DNA of 64,000 nt, taken from NCBI RefSeq assembly GCF_018919175.1, contig NZ_JAHLQL010000004.1:248001-312000 (forward strand), in the 5' to 3' direction. The translations under genes were made by a program, and so were the position numbers. This document shows positions 59,085 through 64,000 of this stretch, one piece after another. The notes under the pieces are model-generated. The model was not told the DNA's origin. It made no database searches and was given only the letters and a program-made list of their open reading frames with translations. The first letter of the stretch is position 1. Every line of letters starts with the position of its first letter. The stretch is from Clostridium simiarum. Lineage in GTDB: Bacteria > Bacillota > Clostridia > Clostridiales > Clostridiaceae.

Positions 59085-59379
59085 CAAGCAAAACAAAAGA
59101 GGAAAAACAGTATACAGAGGAATTCAAGAATATAATAATGAAGCTCTATAATGCTCGGAAGATCTTAGCACAATTAAGCAGTAAATGTAACCTTATGATA
59201 ATGCTTGTATGGAATCTTTCCATGATTCTTTGAAGAAAGAAGAAGTTCATCTTGTTAGTTACTTTGATTATGATGCTGTAAGGCTTGCGATATTTCAATA
59301 TATGGAATCTTGGTGTAATAGTAAAAGAATCCATGGTAGTATAGGATATATATCTACAGAAATGTTAAGAGTTAGCTAA
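59085..59379 (+). pseudogene. IS3-family relic: OrfA start joined to OrfB end
   Basis: QYTEEFKNIIMKLYNARKIL then AQLSSK is an OrfA HTH start. Within ~20 bases it passes into PYDNACMESFHDSLKKEEVH and SWCNSKRIHGSIGYISTEML, the OrfB catalytic-Glu and C-terminal region ending at 59379. The whole middle of the IS is deleted. It is related to the OrfA fragment at 36.6 kb and possibly to the OrfB piece at 57.6 kb. Confidence 0.8.
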
Positions 59380-59449
59380 GAAAGCTACATAAAAAGTTCA
59401 GCTTTTTATGTCTAAAACATTGACATAGATCTATTATTCATACTATAGG

Positions 59450-59498
59450 GAGTGTGGCAAAACTACTTTTTAGAGTAGTTTTGCCACACTCTATTTTT
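59450..59498 (+). terminator. Strong terminator
   Basis: GAGTGTGGCAAAACTAC / GTAGTTTTGCCACACTC, a perfect 17-bp stem with an 8-base loop, then TATTTTTTC. It insulates the PTS locus from upstream relics. Confidence 0.88.
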
Positions 59499-59548
59499 TC
59501 TTTTATAAACATATTTTATTTTTAAATATCACTTCTTTGTTTCAGATA

Positions 59549-59587
59549 AGTTCAACTTTTGTTTTAATCTAAAACAAAAGTTGAACT
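59549..59587. promoter_or_regulatory. Perfect 18-bp inverted repeat upstream of the PTS regulator
   Basis: AGTTCAACTTTTGTTTTA-ATC-TAAAACAAAAGTTGAACT. It is not followed by a T-run, so an operator or RNA switch is more likely than a terminator. It lies 118 bp before the PRD regulator start. Confidence 0.55.
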
Positions 59588-59704
59588 CAAATGAAATTGA
59601 AAACGATAAACTTTTCAAATAGAATAAACATTAAGAAGGGGGGAAAGATAAAATCCAAGAACGAGATTATAACTAATCTTAATAAGAAAGTAGGATTATT
59701 ATAA

Positions 59705-61786
59705 ATGGATAAAGAAATTGTATTAATTCTTCAGATTTTATTAAATAGTACATTAATTACTACAAAAGGATTGCAAGAAGAAACTAATTCTTCAAGGAGA
59801 CAAGTTACTTACAGGCTAAAGAAAATTAACGATATGTTTAAAGTAAAAAAAGTACCACTTATATCTCTAGGAACTAATAATGATATTATTGTTCAAAAAG
59901 AGACAAAGGATGCAATAAAAGAAATCTTAGAAAAAAACTATTCTAAAAAAACTTACTACTTTAGTAAAAATGAACGACTTCTATATATGTATTTAATGCT
60001 TTTTATTAACATGGAGGATATTTCAATTAATCATTTTATATATTCTCTAAAGGTAAGTAGATCCACTGTAAATCTTGATTTTAAAGATTTGATACCGGAT
60101 ATCGAGAAAAAGGGCATTAAAATTAAAAACAATCGTAAAAATGGCTATTATTTAGTTGGGTCTGAAATGGAAATTAGAAGAGTACTTATTAAAAATATTA
60201 TAGAGACCCTATCAAATGAAGAAGGTTCAAGAGTTTTTGACATTTTTATTGAGGAGTATAAACTAGATAGTTTTGAAAAAACTAAAAAAATTATATCAAA
60301 GCTTGTAAGAAAACATGAAATTACTTTTGTTGAAAACAGATTAGTAGAATTTATCTATATATTCATTTTTCTAAAAGCAAGAATGTTTGCAAAGAAAATC
60401 ATTACTTCAGAAAATATAGATATCCCTAATATTGCAGTTATGAACTCAATGAAGGAATATAAATTTGCTGAAGAATTATTAGAAGTATATGATAGCAAAG
60501 ATAAGATAAAATCTCACGACGTAATGTATATTAGTGCTTGGATTTTGGGCATATCAGTAGGAAATGATGAAGATGATACAAAGGACAGGACTGTAATTTC
60601 AGAAATTGTAAATAAAATGATGACAAAGTTTGGATATTTAAGTGGGGTTTATTATATAAGCCAAGAAAAAATATTTAAACAATTATACTCTCATTTTAGA
60701 CCAGCTTATTACAGACTTTTATTTAAATTACCTGTTTACAATCCACTTTGTGAAAAGGTAAAAGAAGAGTACCGATTAGTATATAGAATTGTAAGTAATG
60801 CAATGAAAGAGTTCTGCGGTCTATTTGGAGAAGAAATTCAAGAAGAGGAATTAGCATATTTGACAATGCATTTTGCAGCTATTTTCTCAAACAAAAAAGA
60901 ACTTGATATTCTTAGAAAAAAGACAGCACTTATAATTTGTTCAAACGGTGTTGGTAGCTCAGCTATCTTACATGCAGAGCTTACAAACTTATTTCCAGAA
61001 CTACACTTTTTACCGCCATTAGAATCCTCTAAACTAAAAGATTTTGTTGAATCTGTAGATATTGTGTTTACTACTAATTATAAAGCAGAAGGTTTAGAAA
61101 TAGATGTACCAGTAATTAAAGTGAGTCCTGTTATGACCCAAAAGGAAAAATATAGGATTACACGTGAGGTGTACATTCAATTGGGTGATATTTTTTTAAG
61201 ACAACCAAAAATAGATGAAGTTATGGATATAATAAAAAAATATGCGAAAGTAACTTCTGAAAGTATGCTTTCAAGTGAACTATTATCCTATTTTACACAA
61301 ATAGAAAATTTTACGTCTAAAGGAGAGGAAGGACTTATGTTAAGTGATATTACAAATGAAACACTCATAAAACTAAAAGTGCCAGCTAAAGATTGGGAGG
61401 ATGCTATTAGACAGTCAGCTTCTGTTTTAGTTGAAAATAATAAAGCAACTGAAGCTTATGTAGATGCTATGGTTAATACAGCAAAAGAATCTGGCCCTTA
61501 CATTGTAATTACAAAACATGTGGCACTTCCACATGCTAGACCAGAAGCAGGAGCAAAAGACATTGCAATAGGGATTGCCACTTTAGAAAATCCTATTGAG
61601 TTCGGAAATGAAGATAATGATCCTGTAAAATATGTATTTTGCCTAAGTGCTGTAGACAATAATAGTCATTTACGTGCTATGTCTGAGCTGGTTGAATTAT
61701 TTGAAATGGATGAGTTCTTTCTAGCTTTGGATAGAGCTAAGGATCCTAAGGAAATTATTGATTTTATAAAATTACACGAATCATAA
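59705..61786 (+). CDS. PRD-domain transcriptional regulator with fused PTS EIIB-like and EIIA domains
   Basis: A 693-residue MtlR/LicR-type regulator. N-terminal HTH domains (about 1-160; TKGLQEETNSSRRQVTYRLK) are followed by two PRDs (about 170-395). A GAT/EIIB-like domain has the P-loop Cys in ALIICSNGVGSSAI (about 408-420). A C-terminal EIIA of the fructose/mannitol type has its active His in HVALPHARPEAGAKD (about 606). Phosphorylation of PRDs and EIIB/EIIA by the PTS controls DNA binding. It lies 15 bp before EIIB of an ascorbate-type permease, so it presumably activates this operon. No separate EIIA gene is present, so the fused EIIA may also phosphorylate the permease. Confidence 0.9.
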   Translation: MDKEIVLILQILLNSTLITTKGLQEETNSSRRQVTYRLKKINDMFKVKKVPLISLGTNNDIIVQKETKDAIKEILEKNYSKKTYYFSKNERLLYMYLMLFINMEDISINHFIYSLKVSRSTVNLDFKDLIPDIEKKGIKIKNNRKNGYYLVGSEMEIRRVLIKNIIETLSNEEGSRVFDIFIEEYKLDSFEKTKKIISKLVRKHEITFVENRLVEFIYIFIFLKARMFAKKIITSENIDIPNIAVMNSMKEYKFAEELLEVYDSKDKIKSHDVMYISAWILGISVGNDEDDTKDRTVISEIVNKMMTKFGYLSGVYYISQEKIFKQLYSHFRPAYYRLLFKLPVYNPLCEKVKEEYRLVYRIVSNAMKEFCGLFGEEIQEEELAYLTMHFAAIFSNKKELDILRKKTALIICSNGVGSSAILHAELTNLFPELHFLPPLESSKLKDFVESVDIVFTTNYKAEGLEIDVPVIKVSPVMTQKEKYRITREVYIQLGDIFLRQPKIDEVMDIIKKYAKVTSESMLSSELLSYFTQIENFTSKGEEGLMLSDITNETLIKLKVPAKDWEDAIRQSASVLVENNKATEAYVDAMVNTAKESGPYIVITKHVALPHARPEAGAKDIAIGIATLENPIEFGNEDNDPVKYVFCLSAVDNNSHLRAMSELVELFEMDEFFLALDRAKDPKEIIDFIKLHES

Positions 61787-61801
61787 AAGGAGGATTTAAT
61801 T

Positions 61802-62089
61802 ATGTATAAAATTTTAATCGCATGTAGAGCAGGGGTTGGATCAAGTTTAATGTTAAAAATAAAAACCCAACAAGTTATCAAAGAAAATAATTTTCCAATT
61901 GAAGTGGAGCATGGTTCTTTAGATTCATTAAATGGATTTAATGGAGATGCAGTAGAAACATTGATCGATGTTGCAGAAGAACTAAAAAAGAAGAATTTAA
62001 AATTTGATGTTATTGGAATTCATAATATTGTTGATCGTAATGAAATTAAAACAGCATTAGAACAATTTCTGGCTTCAAAACAAAAATAA
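61802..62089 (+). CDS. PTS EIIB, ascorbate/lactose-type
   Basis: A 95-residue phosphocarrier. The phospho-acceptor Cys is in MYKILIACRAGVGSSLMLKI at residue 8. Residual segments FDVIGIHNIVDRNEIKTALE fit SgaB/UlaB-type EIIB proteins. It transfers phosphate to the sugar carried by the EIIC encoded 44 bp downstream. AAGGAGG upstream. Substrate specificity is not determined by EIIB. Confidence 0.92.
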   Translation: MYKILIACRAGVGSSLMLKIKTQQVIKENNFPIEVEHGSLDSLNGFNGDAVETLIDVAEELKKKNLKFDVIGIHNIVDRNEIKTALEQFLASKQK

Positions 62090-62133
62090 AATTTATTAAA
62101 GTAATAAAACTTAATAGGATAAGGGGGATATAT

Positions 62134-63405
62134 ATGAATTTTATCATAAGTTTATTAAGTACACCTGCTGTTTTGCTTGGCGTAGTTGCATGTATAGGTT
62201 TGATTCTTCAAAAGAAATCAGCTACTGAAGTATTCACGGGTGCTTCAAAAACACTTATAGGTTTCTTAGTATTTGGTATTGGTGCCTCTGCTATGACTGG
62301 GGCATTACAAAACTTTAACAAACTATTTCAATATGGTTTTGGTATTACAGGTGTTATAGCTTCGCCTGAAGCTGCTACAGCACTTGCACAAAATACATAT
62401 GGTTTCGCAGTTTCATGTACGTTAATTCTCGGATTTATATTGAATTTAGTCTTTGCACGTATTACAAGGTTCAAGAACATATTCTTTACAACAGGTCATA
62501 GTTTATTCTTTTCTTGTGTACTAGTATTAATTATGCAAGCACATGGATTTGGTAATATGACTACAATTTTAGTAAGTGGTATTATTTTAGGATTTATGTC
62601 TGCTGCATTACCTCAATTCTGTCAACCATTTATGAGGGAAATGACAGGTGGAGATGAACAAGCAATTGGTCACTTCAATATGATTGGGTATGGATTAGCA
62701 GGTTATCTAGGACGTTTATTCTCAAAGCATAAAGAAGAAACAACAGAATCTATTAAATTCCCTAAATGGTTATCAGTTTTCAGAGATTTCTTAATGGGTC
62801 TATCAATAGTTATGTTAATCTTATTCTATGTTGCTACATTAAAGGCTGGTCAAGAATTTACTCAAAAGCTTGCTGGCTCACAACACTGGTTAGTTTTCCC
62901 TCTTGTACAGGCGTTCACTTTCACAGCTGGTATGTCAGTATTAATGACAGGTGTTCGTATGTTCTTAGCTGAAATAACTGCTGCATTCGTTGTTATTTCA
63001 GAAAAATATATTCCAGGATCACGTCCTGCATTAGATGTTCCAACAGTATTCCCATATGCACCAAATGCAGTAATTCTTGGATTTATTACATCATATGCTG
63101 CTGGTCTATTAGCAATCGTTGTTATGGCATCATTACCTAGTGTATTTCCTGTAGTTATTATCCCAGCTGCTCATATTTGTTTCTTCTCAGGTGGTACAGC
63201 TGCGGTATTTGGTAATTCATCTGGTGGATGGAGAGGTGCTATTTTAGGATCATTTGTTGTTGGGTTATTGCTTGCATTCTTACCAACAATACTATACCCA
63301 GTTTATGGAACACTTGGTATAGAAGGTGCAACATTCCCTAATATCGACTATAACGTAGTGGGAACTACATTACATAAGATTTTACAATTTATAAAACCTA
63401 TCTAA
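62134..63405 (+). CDS. PTS EIIC, ascorbate-type (SgaT/UlaA family)
   Basis: A 423-residue polytopic permease with about ten or eleven helices. GFLVFGIGASAMTGALQNFN, ARITRFKNIFFTTGHSLFFS and CFFSGGTAAVFGNSSGGWRG match the UlaA/SgaT family. It imports and phosphorylates ascorbate or another, unknown substrate; members with atypical neighbours transport other sugars or polyols. Here the downstream gene is a SIS-domain isomerase, not an ascorbate-6-phosphate lactonase, which argues against ascorbate. AAGGGGG site upstream. Confidence 0.9.
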   Translation: MNFIISLLSTPAVLLGVVACIGLILQKKSATEVFTGASKTLIGFLVFGIGASAMTGALQNFNKLFQYGFGITGVIASPEAATALAQNTYGFAVSCTLILGFILNLVFARITRFKNIFFTTGHSLFFSCVLVLIMQAHGFGNMTTILVSGIILGFMSAALPQFCQPFMREMTGGDEQAIGHFNMIGYGLAGYLGRLFSKHKEETTESIKFPKWLSVFRDFLMGLSIVMLILFYVATLKAGQEFTQKLAGSQHWLVFPLVQAFTFTAGMSVLMTGVRMFLAEITAAFVVISEKYIPGSRPALDVPTVFPYAPNAVILGFITSYAAGLLAIVVMASLPSVFPVVIIPAAHICFFSGGTAAVFGNSSGGWRGAILGSFVVGLLLAFLPTILYPVYGTLGIEGATFPNIDYNVVGTTLHKILQFIKPI

Positions 63406-63420
63406 GCTACATTAATATTA

Positions 63421-63448
63421 TATAAGAGCCATAGATATGGCTCTTATA
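63421..63448 (+). terminator. Hairpin between EIIC and isomerase genes
   Basis: TATAAGAGCCATA / TATGGCTCTTATA forms a 13-bp stem with almost no loop, just before the AAGGAGG of the next gene. The T-run is weak, so it may attenuate or stabilise rather than terminate. Confidence 0.55.
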
Positions 63449-63467
63449 ACTTTAAGGAGGACAAACT

Positions 63468-64000
63468 ATGGTTGAAAAGACATTACCTTCATTTTTAGAC
63501 ATTCTGTCTAATGAAGTATCAACATTTATTTCTTCAATAGATGAATCTGCTATTAATCAAGCGCGTGATTTAATTCTTGAATCAGAAAAGAATCATGGCC
63601 GTGTGCACGTAACTGGTATTGGTAAACCAGGTCATGTATCAGGATATATTTCTTCATTGCTTTCATCAACTGGAACACCAGCATACATATTACATGGGAC
63701 AGAAGCAGTGCATGGCTCAAGTGGACAAGTAGTTGCTGGAGATGTGGTTATTGCAATATCAAATAGTGGTGAAACGCAAGAACTAAAATCAACTGTTGAA
63801 ACTTTAAAAGCAAATGGAGCAAAAATCATTGGTGTCAGTGGTAATTCTGAATCTTGGTTAAAGAACGCTTCTGATACATTCTTATTTGCAGGAGTTAACA
63901 AGGAAGGCGATGACCTTAATAAGGCTCCACGTGCCTCAATTCTTGCAGAAACTATTGCATTACAGTCATTAAGTGTTGCGTTACAATATGCTAAAGGCCT
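63468..64000 (+). CDS. SIS-domain sugar-phosphate isomerase (KpsF/hexuloisomerase-like), 3' end outside window
   Basis: 177 codons visible, open to the window edge. The ATG at 63468 has TAAGGAGGAC upstream. The SIS domain shows RVHVTGIGKPGHVSGYISSL and, further on, GSSGQVVAGDVVIAISNSGE then TQELKSTVETLKANGAKII. The S-N-S-G-E-T phosphosugar site is intact. It resembles arabinose-5-phosphate isomerase (KpsF/KdsD) without the visible CBS part, which would be off the window. It follows the PTS genes, so it probably isomerises their phosphorylated product. The 3' end is unseen. Confidence 0.85.
   Translation, partial: MVEKTLPSFLDILSNEVSTFISSIDESAINQARDLILESEKNHGRVHVTGIGKPGHVSGYISSLLSSTGTPAYILHGTEAVHGSSGQVVAGDVVIAISNSGETQELKSTVETLKANGAKIIGVSGNSESWLKNASDTFLFAGVNKEGDDLNKAPRASILAETIALQSLSVALQYAKG

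Noticed and set aside
1..64000. tRNA, rRNA and CRISPR genes
   Set aside because: No cloverleaf ends, conserved GGTTCGAATCC-type T-loops in the right setting, rRNA segments or spaced short repeats were found by eye; a tRNAscan/Infernal run would be decisive.

Overview
The window is low-GC Firmicutes DNA with many repaired and broken insertions. The left edge (phosphofructokinase, pyruvate kinase, DUF1540 protein, RlmD) looks like the core chromosome of a Clostridium sensu stricto: AT-rich, strong AGGAGG ribosome sites and clostridial-type proteins. The species cannot be named from the sequence alone. Most of the rest is accessory DNA from several sources. The 13.5-23.7 kb stretch has enterococcal-looking IS and catabolic relics. 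The 26.5-35.1 kb and 39.7-46.2 kb stretches are visibly richer in G+C.

Layout. 1-4.9 kb: glycolytic genes, a DUF1540 protein, a likely structured RNA and rlmD. 4.9-23.7 kb: a composite island lying between two copies of the rlmD 3' end. It holds a broken acetyltransferase, a chloramphenicol-phosphotransferase-like kinase, a large serine recombinase with two nonsense codons, a four-gene defence-type operon (DUF1413 protein, Cap4-like nuclease, middle component and Rad50-like ABC ATPase; an ABC-three-component system), IS3 and IS1182 relics, a MerR-controlled nucleoside salvage operon, a graveyard of gene fragments, and a cat gene with a leader-peptide attenuator. 23.8-25.5 kb: ywbE and a zinc-ribbon membrane protein, part of which is duplicated in decayed form at 13.1-13.5 kb.

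26.5-35.1 kb: an AraC regulator and a six-gene iron-siderophore uptake operon (binding lipoprotein, two FecCD permeases, ATPase, and a YbtP/YbtQ-like pair of exporter-fold ABC proteins) with paired GTTAG-N6-CTAAC sites in the divergent promoter region. 36-37.7 kb: a P-loop kinase-like protein and a second cat gene with its own attenuator. 37.9-46.2 kb: a possible HTH regulator diverging from a giant repeat-containing, sortase-anchored adhesin and a class B sortase. 46.4-52.1 kb, minus strand: an APH-family phosphotransferase and a second FecBCD-type importer in an operon with FmdE-like and methyltransferase genes. 52.1-59.4 kb: regulators, acetyltransferases, an AbrB/DUF998 pair, a FosX-like fosfomycin resistance gene and many truncated or fused relics. 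59.7-64 kb: a PRD regulator with fused PTS domains, an ascorbate-type PTS EIIB/EIIC pair and a SIS-domain sugar-phosphate isomerase that runs off the window.

The intact cargo forms three themes: phage or plasmid defence, antibiotic resistance (two cat genes, FosX, an APH and a CPT-like kinase), and host-associated fitness (iron capture and surface adhesion). Repeated copies of an rlmD-tail-like sequence suggest that this site has been used several times as an integration point. No tRNA, rRNA or CRISPR array was seen.
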